From NCBI RefSeq assembly GCF_019656655.1, contig NZ_BPMV01000002.1, forward strand, positions 558,001 through 622,000: DNA of 64,000 nt, read 5' to 3'. The stretch comes from Tsukamurella sp. TY48. Lineage in GTDB: Bacteria > Actinomycetota > Actinomycetes > Mycobacteriales > Mycobacteriaceae. Position numbers and translations under genes: made by a program. The notes beneath the pieces are model-generated. The model was not told where the DNA came from and ran no database searches. It saw nothing but the letters and a program-made list of their open reading frames with translations. Below are positions 18,786 to 28,217 of this stretch, one piece after another; positions within the stretch are counted from its first letter, which is position 1, and the number at the start of each line of letters is the position of its first letter.

Positions 18786-18903
18786 GCTTCGAGCCTATCG
18801 GCGCGATGATCCGGGCATACCGGTTTACCCCGCATGCGACGCAGCACACGCCCCGCTGCGGAGGCCCCCGGCGCGCCGGGGAATATCCGGGCGCTGTGAC
18901 ACG

Positions 18904-18924
18904 TCTAAGTTAGGTAACCTTTAG
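18904..18924 (+). promoter_or_regulatory. Imperfect IdeR/DtxR-like box upstream of ideR
   Basis: The left half CTAAGTTAGG matches the iron-box half TTAGGTTAGG at eight of ten positions. The right half TAACCTTTAG fits TAACCTAA, but the centre is one base shorter than the 19-bp consensus. It lies 60 bp before the ideR start. Iron autoregulation is possible; the shortened centre makes it uncertain. Confidence 0.33.
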
Positions 18925-18983
18925 TCGGAGGGAATGGCGTTGCGTCTCCGTTAAGCTGATCGCGACGAGAAGGAGCTGGATTC

Positions 18984-19667
18984 GTGAACGATCTGGTGGA
19001 CACCACCGAGATGTACCTGCGCACCATCTACGAACTCGAGGAAGAGGGCGTGGTGCCGCTGCGCGCACGCATCGCGGAGCGTCTCGATCAGAGCGGTCCG
19101 ACCGTGTCGCAGACCGTGCAGCGGATGGAGCGCGACGGACTCGTCCGCGTGGCCGGCGACCGTCATCTGGAACTCAGCGATAAGGGCCGCAGCCTCGCCA
19201 TCGCCGTGATGCGCAAGCACCGGCTCGCCGAGCGCCTGCTGGTCGATGTGATCGGGCTGCAGTGGGAGAACGTGCATGCGGAGGCCTGCCGCTGGGAGCA
19301 CGTCATGAGCGAGGACGTCGAGCGGCGTCTGCTCGAGGTGCTGGGCAACCCCACCACCTCGCCCTACGGCAACCCGATCCCCGGGCTCGCCGATCTGGGC
19401 GTGACCACCGTGGGCGAGCTCGCTCGTCCCGCGCGCCTCACCGATCTGCCGCAGGGCGGTCCCACCGCCGTGGTGATCAAGCGGCTCGCCGAGCACGTGC
19501 AGGCCGATAACGACCTGATCAGCCGGTTCCGGGAAGCGGGTGTGGTGCCCGACGCTCGCGTCGCCGTCACCGTGCAGCGCGGCTCCGTGGTGATCTCCGT
19601 GGCGGGCCACGAGGACTTCGAGCTGTCCGACGAGATGGCGCACGCCGTCTTCGCCGAGGCGGTGTAG
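18984..19667 (+). CDS. ideR: Iron-dependent repressor IdeR (DtxR family)
   Basis: Fe(II)-activated DNA-binding repressor of siderophore and iron-storage genes, 227 aa. The helix-turn-helix is in [26 protein letters not shown]. Metal-site residues follow in the dimerisation domain ([35 protein letters not shown]), including the conserved Cys and His-Glu pairs. The C-terminal SH3-like domain is complete, unlike MntR proteins, supporting IdeR. The GTG start is preceded by AAGGAG. galE starts 7 bp after the stop. Position next to sigB is the conserved Mycobacteriales arrangement. Confidence 0.96.
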   Translation: MNDLVDTTEMYLRTIYELEEEGVVPLRARIAERLDQSGPTVSQTVQRMERDGLVRVAGDRHLELSDKGRSLAIAVMRKHRLAERLLVDVIGLQWENVHAEACRWEHVMSEDVERRLLEVLGNPTTSPYGNPIPGLADLGVTTVGELARPARLTDLPQGGPTAVVIKRLAEHVQADNDLISRFREAGVVPDARVAVTVQRGSVVISVAGHEDFELSDEMAHAVFAEAV

Positions 19668-19674
19668 TCGCTCG

Positions 19675-20658
19675 ATGCGTCTTCTGGTGACCGGCGGCGC
19701 CGGGTATGTGGGCAGTGTGTGCACTCAGGTCCTGCTGGAGCAGGGGCATGAGGTCACGGTCCTCGACGATCTCAGCACCGGCAACCGCGAGGCGGTCCCC
19801 GCCGGTGCCACCTTCGTCGAGGGCGACGTGGCGACGGCGGCCCGTCCGATTCTCATCGACGGCGAGTTCGACGGGGTGCTGCATTTCGCGGCCAAGTCGC
19901 TCGTCGGCGAGTCGGTGAAGCATCCGCACAACTACTGGCAGGGCAACGTGGTCACCACGCTGTCGCTACTGGACGCGATGCTCGCCGCGGGTGTGCCCCG
20001 GCTGGTGTTCTCGTCGACCGCCGCCACCTACGGTGAGCCCGAATCGGTTCCGATCACCGAGGACGCGCGCACCGCGCCCACCAACACCTACGGCGCCACC
20101 AAGCTCGCCATCGACGCCGCCATCTCGTCGTACGCCACCGCCTACGGGCTGGCCGCCGTCTCGTTGCGGTACTTCAACGTGGCGGGAAGCTACGCGGGGA
20201 TCGGCGAGAACCGCGAGGTGGAAACGCATCTGATCCCGCTGGTGCTGCAGACCGCGCTGGGGCAGCGTCCGGACATCGCCGTCTTCGGCGCCGACTACCC
20301 CACGGGCGACGGCACTGCGGTGCGTGACTACGTGCACGTCAAGGATCTCGCCGATGCGCACCTCCTCGCGCTCGATCACGCCCGCACCGGCGCGCACGAC
20401 GTTTTCAATCTCGGTTCGGGCGAAGGCTTCTCGGTGCGTCAGGTGATCGACACCTGCCGCGAGGTGACGGGCCGCGACATCCCCGAGGTGGCGGCCGAGC
20501 GGCGTGCGGGCGATCCCGCCGTGCTCGTGGCATCGTCGCAGCGGGCCCACGACGAACTCGGCTGGCGCCCACAGCACACCGATCTGCGCGGCATCGTCTC
20601 CGACGCATGGGAGTTCACTCGGGCCCTGGGCGATCGCGCCCACGCCGCCCGGCGCTGA
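19675..20658 (+). CDS. galE: UDP-glucose 4-epimerase
   Basis: NAD-dependent interconversion of UDP-glucose and UDP-galactose, supplying galactose for cell-wall arabinogalactan. The 327-aa short-chain dehydrogenase fold opens with [15 protein letters not shown] (GxxGxxG). The catalytic serine is in [11 protein letters not shown] and the Tyr-Lys pair in TYGATK. The insert [21 protein letters not shown] is GalE-typical. It follows ideR by 7 bp and is certainly co-transcribed. The same dtxR-galE pair is known in Corynebacterium glutamicum. Confidence 0.95.
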   Translation: MRLLVTGGAGYVGSVCTQVLLEQGHEVTVLDDLSTGNREAVPAGATFVEGDVATAARPILIDGEFDGVLHFAAKSLVGESVKHPHNYWQGNVVTTLSLLDAMLAAGVPRLVFSSTAATYGEPESVPITEDARTAPTNTYGATKLAIDAAISSYATAYGLAAVSLRYFNVAGSYAGIGENREVETHLIPLVLQTALGQRPDIAVFGADYPTGDGTAVRDYVHVKDLADAHLLALDHARTGAHDVFNLGSGEGFSVRQVIDTCREVTGRDIPEVAAERRAGDPAVLVASSQRAHDELGWRPQHTDLRGIVSDAWEFTRALGDRAHAARR

Positions 20659-20677
20659 CCCCGGCATCTCACACTTC

Positions 20678-21727
20678 TCATCCCGCGAGCGGGAACTCGG
20701 TGTCCCGCGGCGGTAGGGCGATGCCCAGGGTCCGCGCGACGTGCTCGCCCGATTCCGCCGCGGCAGCCAGGGCACGCGGGCTCAATCCGCCCTCGAAGGC
20801 GCGCGCGAGCAGTCGCGCGGCGCGGTAGCCGCGATCCGCCGCGAGGGCCGCGTCCAAGGCGATCCCCGTGAGCGGGCCATCGCCCCGGGTGTACGCCGAC
20901 GCCGCGACCAGCGTGGCCGCGGCAGCGCGCGGCGTCTGCGTCAGACGACGCGCGAGCTCCGCGAACAGCGCGCGGGCCTCGTCGGCCACCACCGTCAGGC
21001 TGAGCCCGAAGGCCGCGTCCCGGACCCGCACGTCGAGCAGGGCGCCGCCCAGTAGCGCAACATCGGCGTCCGAGAGCGCCGCCGAGGTCATGATCGCGGC
21101 GAGCAGGGCGCCGAGGAGTTCCGTGGGATCTCCGCCGGTTTCGGCCTCCGCCACCCCGATGCACTCGTCGAGACCGATCCCCGGGCCCGACTGCGCGACC
21201 AGGGCCACGAGCTCCGCGCGTGATGATCGAACGGGCCGCCCTTCCATGGCCGCGGCGAGCGCCGCCGGCGAGGTGCGCGGATCGGCGATGCGCCCGCTCT
21301 CCCCGTGCCTGCACAGCCATCGCGCACCGTCGCCCAGGGTGGTGGCGAAGAAGAGGTCCGCCAGCACGATGTCGGTATCGAGGGACGTGGGTGCCCGCAG
21401 GTGCCCCTCCAGACTGCTGACCAGCGCGGGGATCGCTTTCGTCAGGCGGCGGTCGTCGACCACCACGCAGTACACCCGGTCGGCCCCCTGGGTGCGGAGC
21501 ATCGCGAGGGCGTGCCCGATGTGCCGCCCGCAGTCCACCCGGAGGGTGCCCGCACGCGTGAGCCCGAGATCGGTGCGCGCCGTGGCACCGATCCGGCCGG
21601 TCACCTCGTCGTGCACGAGCAGCACCACGGACCGCTCGGGGACGAAGCCCAGGAAGGCGGGCACCGCGGCGAGGAGCTCGCCGACGCTGTCGATGGGCAG
21701 GGCGTGGGAACTGCGGAAGGTCGTCAT
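20678..21727 (-). CDS. DUF4192 protein
   Basis: A 349-aa soluble protein with the DUF4192 opening [24 protein letters not shown] and repeated Ala/Leu-rich helices toward the C-terminus. The ATG at 21727 begins [10 protein letters not shown], just before the conserved domain; the open frame continues upstream but looks non-coding. It is convergent with galE, 19 bp apart, without a visible terminator. The family is common in actinobacteria and no function is known. Confidence 0.83.
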   Translation of the reverse strand: MTTFRSSHALPIDSVGELLAAVPAFLGFVPERSVVLLVHDEVTGRIGATARTDLGLTRAGTLRVDCGRHIGHALAMLRTQGADRVYCVVVDDRRLTKAIPALVSSLEGHLRAPTSLDTDIVLADLFFATTLGDGARWLCRHGESGRIADPRTSPAALAAAMEGRPVRSSRAELVALVAQSGPGIGLDECIGVAEAETGGDPTELLGALLAAIMTSAALSDADVALLGGALLDVRVRDAAFGLSLTVVADEARALFAELARRLTQTPRAAAATLVAASAYTRGDGPLTGIALDAALAADRGYRAARLLARAFEGGLSPRALAAAAESGEHVARTLGIALPPRDTEFPLAG

Positions 21728-21916
21728 GGTCGAAGACTGGCCGAGGACGCCGACCCCGCACCTGTCGCCGCCGCCGGCCATCCCCAGCAATGCGTACGAA
21801 ATGTCGCCCGGTCGCGTCGTCCGTCCACAGCCCCCGACCTGCGACGCCGATGGAAGTGGGCCGTACCGGACACGCACCCGCCGCAGCTCCCGCGCCGCCT
21901 CCCACCGAGGTCTACT

Positions 21917-23869
21917 GTGTACCGCGTGATTGGCCTACCCCGGTTCTCGGACCGCACCCGCGACTGGTTCCTCAGCGGCATGTCCGAACGCGCCGGCACC
22001 CACGTCGGTCCGCACGCGTCCGATACCGAACACCCCCAGCCGTGGTGGAAGGTCATGTGTCTGACGGGTGTCGACTACTTCTCCACCCTCGGCTATCAGC
22101 CGGCGATCGCCTTCATCGCCGCCGGCGTGATCTCCCCGATCGCCACGCTGGTCCTGATCGCGCTCACCCTCTTCGGCGCCCTCCCCGTGTACAAGCGGGT
22201 GGCGCGGGAGAGCTTCAACGGTGCGGGCTCACTCGCCATGTTCGAGCGGCTGCTGCCCTGGTGGGGCGGCAAACTCTTCGTCCTCGTGCTGCTCGGCTTC
22301 GCCGCCACCGACTTCATCATCACCATCACCCTGTCGTCGTCGGACGCCGCCGAGCACATCGTCGAGAACCCCCTGGCGCCCCAGTTCCTGCACGGCGCCA
22401 ACATTCCGATCACGCTGCTACTGGTACTGGCCCTGGGACTGGTCTTCCTCAAGGGCTTCCGCGAGGCGATCGGCACGGCGGTCCTGCTGGTCACGGTGTA
22501 CCTCTCGCTCAACGTGGTCGTGATCGCGGTGTCGCTGTGGCACATCATCGAGCGGCCGCAGTTCGTGCTGGACTGGCAGAACCTGCTGTGGTCGGAGAAT
22601 TCCAACCCGCTGATGGTGGTGGCGGTCGCGCTGATCGTCTTCCCCAAACTGGCCCTCGGCCTCTCCGGTTTCGAGACCGGCGTCGCGGTGATGCCCCAGA
22701 TCAAGGGTGACCCGAACGATCCGCCCGAGTACCCGGCCAAGCGGATCCGCGACACCGGGCGGCTGCTGACCACCGCCGCCGTCATCATGAGCGTGCTGCT
22801 GGCCACGTCGAGCTTCGCCACCACCCTGCTCATTCCGGCGAAGGAGTTCGGCCCGGACGGCAACGCGAACGGTCGCGCCCTGGCCTACCTGGCGCACGAC
22901 TACCTGGGCAACACCTTCGGCACGGTCTACGACATCTCGACGGTGGCCATCCTCTGGTTCGCCGGAGCGTCGGCGATGGCGGGCCTGCTCAACCTCGTGC
23001 CGCGGTACCTGCCGCGCTACGGCATGGCGCCGCGCTGGGCCTCCGCGGTGCGCCCGCTGGTCGTGGTGCTCACCGTGACCGCGCTGGTGATCGTGCTGAT
23101 CTTCGAGGCCGATGTGAACGCGCAGGGCGGCGCCTACGCCACCGGCGTCCTGGTACTGATGACCTCGGCCGCCGTGGCCGTGACCATCTCCGCCCGCCGC
23201 AAGCGGCAGACCGCGCAGACCTGGATGTTCGGGCTGATCGCCGCCGTCTTCGTGTACACCACGATCGACAACATCATCGAGCGTCCCGACGGTGTTCGGA
23301 TCGCCGCACTCTTCACGCTCGCCATCGCGCTGGTCTCGATCGGTTCCCGGGTGCGCCGCTCGTTCGAACTTCGTGCCTCGTCGATCAGCTTCGACGACAA
23401 GGCGCTCGAGTTCATCCGGGACGACGCGAACGCGCAGCACGCGATCCGGATCGTGGCGCACGAACCCGATGTGGACACGAAGAAGGAGTACCGCGACAAG
23501 GTGCGCGCCGAGCGCAAGTTCGGCCACATCCCCGGACGGTCGCGGGTGATCCTGCTGGAGGTGTGGCCGCGCGACTCCTCCGACTTCGAGGAAGACCTGG
23601 AGGTCCGGGGCATCGAGAAGTTCGGGTACCGGCTGCTCAAGGTGCGCTCGGGCAGTATCCCGAACACCATCGCCGCGGTGCTGCTCTACATCCGCGATCA
23701 GACCGGCGTGGTACCCGAGGTTTACTTCCAGTGGTCCGAGATGAACCCCGTGCTCAACATGGGCAAGTACCTCGTCGAGGGCACGGGCGAGGTCGCGGCG
23801 GTCTGCCACGAGGTGCTGCGGCAGGCCGAGCACGACGCCAAACAGCGGCCCACCGTGCACGTCTCCTGA
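21917..23869 (+). CDS. APC-type amino-acid transporter with C-terminal cytosolic domain
   Basis: A 650-aa protein. The first 460 residues form a 12-helix APC transporter core beginning at [24 protein letters not shown], with [19 protein letters not shown] as a conserved loop. The last 190 residues are hydrophilic, starting near [19 protein letters not shown], and contain the block [24 protein letters not shown]. This tail is conserved in related actinobacterial permeases and may be regulatory. Substrate is not evident. The GTG at 21917 follows a CGAGG element by 6 nt. Another GTG at 21926 and an ATG at 21980 are alternatives. It is divergent from the DUF4192 gene. Confidence 0.85.
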   Translation: MYRVIGLPRFSDRTRDWFLSGMSERAGTHVGPHASDTEHPQPWWKVMCLTGVDYFSTLGYQPAIAFIAAGVISPIATLVLIALTLFGALPVYKRVARESFNGAGSLAMFERLLPWWGGKLFVLVLLGFAATDFIITITLSSSDAAEHIVENPLAPQFLHGANIPITLLLVLALGLVFLKGFREAIGTAVLLVTVYLSLNVVVIAVSLWHIIERPQFVLDWQNLLWSENSNPLMVVAVALIVFPKLALGLSGFETGVAVMPQIKGDPNDPPEYPAKRIRDTGRLLTTAAVIMSVLLATSSFATTLLIPAKEFGPDGNANGRALAYLAHDYLGNTFGTVYDISTVAILWFAGASAMAGLLNLVPRYLPRYGMAPRWASAVRPLVVVLTVTALVIVLIFEADVNAQGGAYATGVLVLMTSAAVAVTISARRKRQTAQTWMFGLIAAVFVYTTIDNIIERPDGVRIAALFTLAIALVSIGSRVRRSFELRASSISFDDKALEFIRDDANAQHAIRIVAHEPDVDTKKEYRDKVRAERKFGHIPGRSRVILLEVWPRDSSDFEEDLEVRGIEKFGYRLLKVRSGSIPNTIAAVLLYIRDQTGVVPEVYFQWSEMNPVLNMGKYLVEGTGEVAAVCHEVLRQAEHDAKQRPTVHVS

Positions 23870-23870
23870 T

Positions 23871-24674
23871 TCAGGGCCGGTAGGCGAAGGGCAGCTCGTG
23901 GTGCGCCACGGGCAGGGTCCGCACGTCCATCCACGGATACCGCTCGGCCACCGTCGCGGCCAGACGCGGCGCATCGTGGTACCGACTGCGCAGCGCGAAC
24001 ACCACCGTGACCCCGCCGGGAACGGCTTCCAGCGCGTCGAGTGCCTCCGCTGCGGGCCGGCGCGGAGGCGAGTAGGTCCTGCGCGGGCCGTCGGCCGCCG
24101 CTGTGGCGAGGCGACCGAACTCGGCGGTGGGCGGCCAGTGGCCCCGTGTCTCCCAGACCGCGTGCGCGCGCTGTCGCGAGCTCGACGGTGCCAGCAGGAG
24201 CGGGAGTGCTCGCAGCAGGATGCTCGGTCGCATGGGGGCGAAGACATCGGTCGGGTCGAGCAGGGTCATCGTCTGCACTCGGTCGGGGTGCACGAGGGCA
24301 TGGGCGACCGCGATCTGGGCGCCGTAGGAGTGCGCGAGCACCGCCGCGGATGGCGCACCGACGCCGTCGAGAACCTCGCCGATCCAGGCCGGCCAATCCG
24401 CCCGCGAGCGGAAGGCGCGCCGCTCGCTCCCGCCCGCGTCGCCCGGCAGGTCGGGTGCGATCACCCGGAATCGCCGTGCCAGATCCGCAGCCTGCGCGAA
24501 CCACACGGCCGCGGTACCACCGCCGCCCGGCAGGCACAGCAGGGGCGGCGCATCGTCCGGGCCGCAGGTGAGTACCGCAGTGCGCGCGAGGTCCCCGTCG
24601 ACGGTGCGCCTGCGCACGGGCACGCCCCAGTCCCCCAGCACGGCGTCGTAGGCGTCGGTGAATTCGGATCCCAT
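23871..24674 (-). CDS. Alpha/beta hydrolase
   Basis: A 267-aa serine hydrolase. The oxyanion-hole region is LCLPGGGGTAAVW, the nucleophile elbow is AHSYGAQ, and the catalytic histidine is probably in AHHELPF near the end. The ATG at 24674 has GAGAGGA ahead of it. It is transcribed divergently from a MarR regulator with 58 bp between starts, and an inverted repeat fills that gap, so its expression is likely controlled by that regulator. The substrate is unknown. The stop lies one base from the APC transporter stop on the other strand. Confidence 0.85.
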   Translation of the reverse strand: MGSEFTDAYDAVLGDWGVPVRRRTVDGDLARTAVLTCGPDDAPPLLCLPGGGGTAAVWFAQAADLARRFRVIAPDLPGDAGGSERRAFRSRADWPAWIGEVLDGVGAPSAAVLAHSYGAQIAVAHALVHPDRVQTMTLLDPTDVFAPMRPSILLRALPLLLAPSSSRQRAHAVWETRGHWPPTAEFGRLATAAADGPRRTYSPPRRPAAEALDALEAVPGGVTVVFALRSRYHDAPRLAATVAERYPWMDVRTLPVAHHELPFAYRP

Positions 24675-24691
24675 GCCATTCCTCTCGATCA

Positions 24692-24729
24692 CCGAGATAT
24701 TTGACTATCAAGATAGCTGGTAATCTCGG
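24692..24729. promoter_or_regulatory. Candidate MarR operator between hydrolase and marR
   Basis: Two nested symmetries fill the divergent gap. The inner palindrome is TTGA-CTA-TCAA at 24701-24711. The outer pair is CCGAGAT (24692-24698) and ATCTCGG (24723-24729). A -10-like TAATCT at 24721-24726 lies 6 nt before the marR GTG, which would give a leaderless message. Binding here could repress both genes. Confidence 0.42.
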
Positions 24730-24732
24730 CGC

Positions 24733-25158
24733 GTGAGCGACAACGAGCACCTCGTCCACGCGCTGCGCGAGGCGGCGCTGCACTGGAACCGGGAGATCAC
24801 GGACTTCGGCAGGCGGCACGGCCTCGGCGACACCGACATCCGCGCGCTCATCGCCCTGCTGGACCTGGAACGCGCGCAGGCACCGGCGACGCCCGGCGTG
24901 CTCGGCTCCCGGCTGCATCTCAGCTCGGCCGCCTGCACCGCCCTCATCGACCGGATGACGGCGGCGGGCCTGGTCGAGCGGGAGCCCGATCCTGCCGATC
25001 GCCGGCGAGTACGGCTCAGGGTGACCGCATCGGCGAAGCGTCTGGGCGAGAGTTTCTTCAACGGCTTCCTCGGACCGCAGCGGGAGGCTGCGGCCCAGCT
25101 CAGCCCCGCCGAGGCCGCCGCGGTGCACCGATTCCTGGCCGCCGCGGTTTCGCCGTGA
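24733..25158 (+). CDS. MarR-family transcriptional regulator
   Basis: A 141-aa winged-helix dimer regulator. The recognition helix region is LGSRLHLSSAACTALIDRMTAAGLVER, followed by the wing signature DPADRRRVRLRVTASAK, which is diagnostic for MarR proteins. No cysteine sits at the usual OhrR redox position in the N-terminal helix, so thiol sensing is unlikely. It is divergent from an alpha/beta hydrolase, the probable target. The GTG start is likely leaderless. Confidence 0.92.
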   Translation: MSDNEHLVHALREAALHWNREITDFGRRHGLGDTDIRALIALLDLERAQAPATPGVLGSRLHLSSAACTALIDRMTAAGLVEREPDPADRRRVRLRVTASAKRLGESFFNGFLGPQREAAAQLSPAEAAAVHRFLAAAVSP

Positions 25159-25261
25159 GCAGAAACACCGCCGGGCGGGGAATCGACACACCGTACGACG
25201 GGTTGTCACACGTGAAAAACTGGTGGGACCCCGCACGGGGCGCACGGTAGGAGGTTGCGGG

Positions 25262-26197
25262 ATGGACGAGCAGTCGCACATGTACGAGCTGGAGTTCCCC
25301 GGCCCGGCCGTTTCCGATACGGACGGCAACGGGCCGGTGCTGGTGCACGCCCTGGACGGCTACGCCGACGCGGGCCACGCGCTCAAGCTGCTGCGCGAGC
25401 ACCTGAAGTCGAACCTCACGACCGAGCTGGTCGCCTCGTTCGACGTCGATGAGCTGATCGACTACCGGTCGCGGCGGCCGATGATGACCTTCGAGGACCG
25501 GTTCACCGAGGTCGAGGAGCCCGAGCTGAACCTGTACGCGGTCCGCGACAGCGCCGGGAAGCCCTTCCTGCTGCTGGCCGGTGCCGAGCCCGATCTGCGC
25601 TGGGAGGGCTTCGTGAGCGCCGTGTCGGGCCTCGCCGAGCGGTTCGGCGTGAAGACCGTGGTGGGGCTGCACGCGATCCCGATGGCCGTGCCGCACACCC
25701 GCCCGGTGTCGATCACCGGTCACGGATCGAATCCCGAGCTGCGCAAGGAGCTGCGCTCCTGGGACGGCACGATGCGGATGCCCGGTAGCGCCGCGGGCCT
25801 GCTGGAGCTGCGGATGGCGGACAAGGGCTACGACACCGTCGGCCTGTCGGTGCACGTGCCGCATTACCTGGCCCAGAACGACTACCCCGAGGCGGTGCTC
25901 GGCATGCTGGGCGCGCTGCGCAACACCGTCGACCTGCAGCTGCCGGACGGCGAACTGCCGGCGGAGGCGGCCGAGCTGCGCGAGCAGATCGACGCACAGG
26001 TCTCCTCGAGCGCCGAGATCACCCAGGTGGTCGAAGCCTTGGAGCAGCAGTACGACGAGGCCGCGCACGCGCCGCAGCCGCGCGAGCTGCTGATCGCCGA
26101 CGGCGAGGCCATCCCCACGGGCGACGATCTGGCCAGCGAGTTCGAGGCCTTCCTCGCCGAGCAGGCGGGCGACGAGGGCGACGAGCCGGCTTCGTGA
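25262..26197 (+). CDS. PAC2-family protein (Rv2714-like)
   Basis: A 311-aa protein of the PAC2 (proteasome assembly chaperone 2-like) family; by position and type it is the counterpart of M. tuberculosis Rv2714. The conserved start LVHALDGYADAGHALKLLREHL and the block AVPHTRPVSITGHGSNPEL are typical. AGGAGG precedes the ATG at 7-nt spacing. Its stop overlaps the next gene, an alpha/beta hydrolase, by GTGA, so the two are coupled. Bacterial PAC2 proteins have no settled biochemical role; a structural chaperone role is inferred from the fold only. Confidence 0.9.
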   Translation: MDEQSHMYELEFPGPAVSDTDGNGPVLVHALDGYADAGHALKLLREHLKSNLTTELVASFDVDELIDYRSRRPMMTFEDRFTEVEEPELNLYAVRDSAGKPFLLLAGAEPDLRWEGFVSAVSGLAERFGVKTVVGLHAIPMAVPHTRPVSITGHGSNPELRKELRSWDGTMRMPGSAAGLLELRMADKGYDTVGLSVHVPHYLAQNDYPEAVLGMLGALRNTVDLQLPDGELPAEAAELREQIDAQVSSSAEITQVVEALEQQYDEAAHAPQPRELLIADGEAIPTGDDLASEFEAFLAEQAGDEGDEPAS

Positions 26198-27123
26198 GCG
26201 CCCTGCAGCAGCGGGTCGCGCTGATCCACGGGCATCGCCGGGCCTACCGGATCGGCGGCAGCGGTCCCGCCCTGCTGCTGATCCACGGCATGGCCGACAA
26301 TTCGTCGACCTTCGAGCCCATCCTCGACCGGCTCGCTGAGCACTACACGGTGATCGCGCCCGACCTGCTGGGGCACGGCAAATCGGACCGGCCGCGGGCG
26401 GACTACTCGCTGCCCGCGTTCACCAACGCCATGCGGGATCTGCTGCTGTACCTGGGCATCGACCGTGCCACCCTGGTGGGGCATTCGCTGGGCGGCGGCA
26501 TCGCCGGACAGTTCACCTACCAGTACCCCGAGGTGGTCGAGCGGCTGGTCTTCGTGAACACGGGCGGGGTCACCCGCTCGGTATCCCCGGTGCTGCGCGC
26601 CGCCTCGCTGCCGATGTCGGAGCTGGCGATCCGCGCGATGGCGGCGCCCGGTGCGCTGCCGGTGGCGAGCGCCGCACTGAACCTGCTCGGCAAGGTGCCG
26701 CTCAAGACCTTCGTGGACAACGCCGAATGCGTGCGCGTGCTCGCCGGTCTCCCCCACGCCGGTACACCGCGGGCCTTCGCCCGCACACTGCGCGCCGTGG
26801 TCGACCCGCGGGGCCAGGTGGTCACCATGCTCGATCGCAGTTACCTGGGCGCCGATGTCCCCGCGCTCATCGTGTGGGGCTCCGACGATCCGATCATCCC
26901 CGTCGAACACGCGCACCTGCTGCACGCCACACTGCCGGCCTCGCGCCTGGAGATCTTCGACGGTGCCGGGCACTTCCCGTTCCGAGCCGATCCGGACCGC
27001 TTCGTGGCCACCCTGCTCGACTTCCTCGAGTCCACCGAGCCCGCTCACCTGTCCCGCGACCAACTGCAGGCGGCGCTGCGCCGCGACCGTGAGTGGGACG
27101 CCGAGATCGAAACCACCACGTAA
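26194..27123 (+). CDS. Alpha/beta hydrolase (Rv2715-like), first of a tandem pair
   Basis: A 309-aa serine hydrolase. Key elements are IHGHRRAYRIGGSGPALLLIHGMADNS (oxyanion region), the nucleophile elbow GHSLGGG, the acid in VWGSDDPIIP and the histidine in GAGHFPFRADP. The catalytic triad is therefore complete. The GTG start overlaps the PAC2 stop by 4 bp. The next gene encodes a close paralogue, indicating tandem duplication. The substrate is not known; esterase or C-C hydrolase activity would fit the fold. Confidence 0.9.
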   Translation: MSALQQRVALIHGHRRAYRIGGSGPALLLIHGMADNSSTFEPILDRLAEHYTVIAPDLLGHGKSDRPRADYSLPAFTNAMRDLLLYLGIDRATLVGHSLGGGIAGQFTYQYPEVVERLVFVNTGGVTRSVSPVLRAASLPMSELAIRAMAAPGALPVASAALNLLGKVPLKTFVDNAECVRVLAGLPHAGTPRAFARTLRAVVDPRGQVVTMLDRSYLGADVPALIVWGSDDPIIPVEHAHLLHATLPASRLEIFDGAGHFPFRADPDRFVATLLDFLESTEPAHLSRDQLQAALRRDREWDAEIETTT

Positions 27124-27194
27124 CGCGCAGCGACCACGCCGGTAACTCCGCGCTCGGACACTGACGTCGAGAAGTCAGCGACGAGGAGGCGGAG

Positions 27195-28169
27195 ATGAGT
27201 CCGGATGTGCTGCCCTTCCGCTCGCGGCCGTACGCGCCCGAGCTGAGATTCGCCATGATCCACGGCCATCGGCGGGCGTACCGCATGGGCGGCAGCGGGC
27301 CCGTGCTGCTCCTGCTGCACGGCATCGCGGACAACTCGCTGGTCTGGGATCCGGTGATGGCGCAGCTCACCGATCGCTACACGGTGATCGCGCCGGACCT
27401 GCTCGGACACGGCCTGTCCGACCATCCGCGCGCCGATTACTCGGTGGCCGCCTTCGCGAACGGCATGCGTGATCTGCTGTGCTACTTGGGGATCGAACGG
27501 GCATCGGTGATCGGGCACTCCCTGGGAGGCGGGGTGGCCGGACAGTTCGCCTATCAGTTCCCGGACATGGTGGAACGGCTGGTGTTCGTGGCGCCGGGCG
27601 GGGTGGATCACGATGTCTCGCCGCTCCTGCGGATGCTGTCGCTGCCCCTGTCCGAGCAGGTGGTCGCGCTCACCGCGCTGCCCGGAGCGAAACAGGTGCT
27701 CGGACTCGCCCTCGACCTGGCCTCGGCCTTGCCGACGAGCGCGCGGTCCGACGCCGCGCAGCTGCGCCTGGCGCTCGACCGGATGCCGAACACGCACTCA
27801 CCGAATGCCTTCGCTCGCACGCTGCGGTCGGTGGTGGACCTGCGCGGGCAGGTGGTGACGATGCGCGATCGCTGTTATCTGACCGCGCGAGTGCCCTCCC
27901 TCATCGCCTGGGGCAGCGACGACTCCATCATCCCGGTGGCGCACGCCGAGGTGCTCAGCCGGACGCTGCCGGATGCGCGCATCGAGCTGTTCGAGGGCGT
28001 CGGTCACTTCCCGATGGTCGAGGCGCCCGATCGGTTCCTGGCCGTGCTCACGGACTTCCTCGCCACCACCGAACCGGCGCGGCTGGCACGCACGCACCTG
28101 CGCGACGGGCTCCGTACCGCCGCGGGGGTCACGCTCACCGAGCCCACCCGGGTGAGTGCCGCGACCTGA
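27195..28169 (+). CDS. Alpha/beta hydrolase, second of a tandem pair
   Basis: A 324-aa paralogue of the preceding gene. The blocks IHGHRRAYRMGGSGPVLLLLHGIADNS, GHSLGGGVAGQFAYQ, AWGSDDSIIPVAHAE and GVGHFP match it nearly position for position. Similarity falls off in the middle cap region (about residues 155-200), which would shape substrate choice, and the N-terminus carries 18 extra residues. An AGGAGG site lies upstream of the ATG. The 71-bp gap from the first copy suggests the same transcript or a weak internal promoter. Confidence 0.9.
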   Translation: MSPDVLPFRSRPYAPELRFAMIHGHRRAYRMGGSGPVLLLLHGIADNSLVWDPVMAQLTDRYTVIAPDLLGHGLSDHPRADYSVAAFANGMRDLLCYLGIERASVIGHSLGGGVAGQFAYQFPDMVERLVFVAPGGVDHDVSPLLRMLSLPLSEQVVALTALPGAKQVLGLALDLASALPTSARSDAAQLRLALDRMPNTHSPNAFARTLRSVVDLRGQVVTMRDRCYLTARVPSLIAWGSDDSIIPVAHAEVLSRTLPDARIELFEGVGHFPMVEAPDRFLAVLTDFLATTEPARLARTHLRDGLRTAAGVTLTEPTRVSAAT

Positions 28170-28217
28170 TTGCGGCACCCCGGAGATCCGGGATCGCCGC
28201 CCCGTAGAGTTGCGGGA

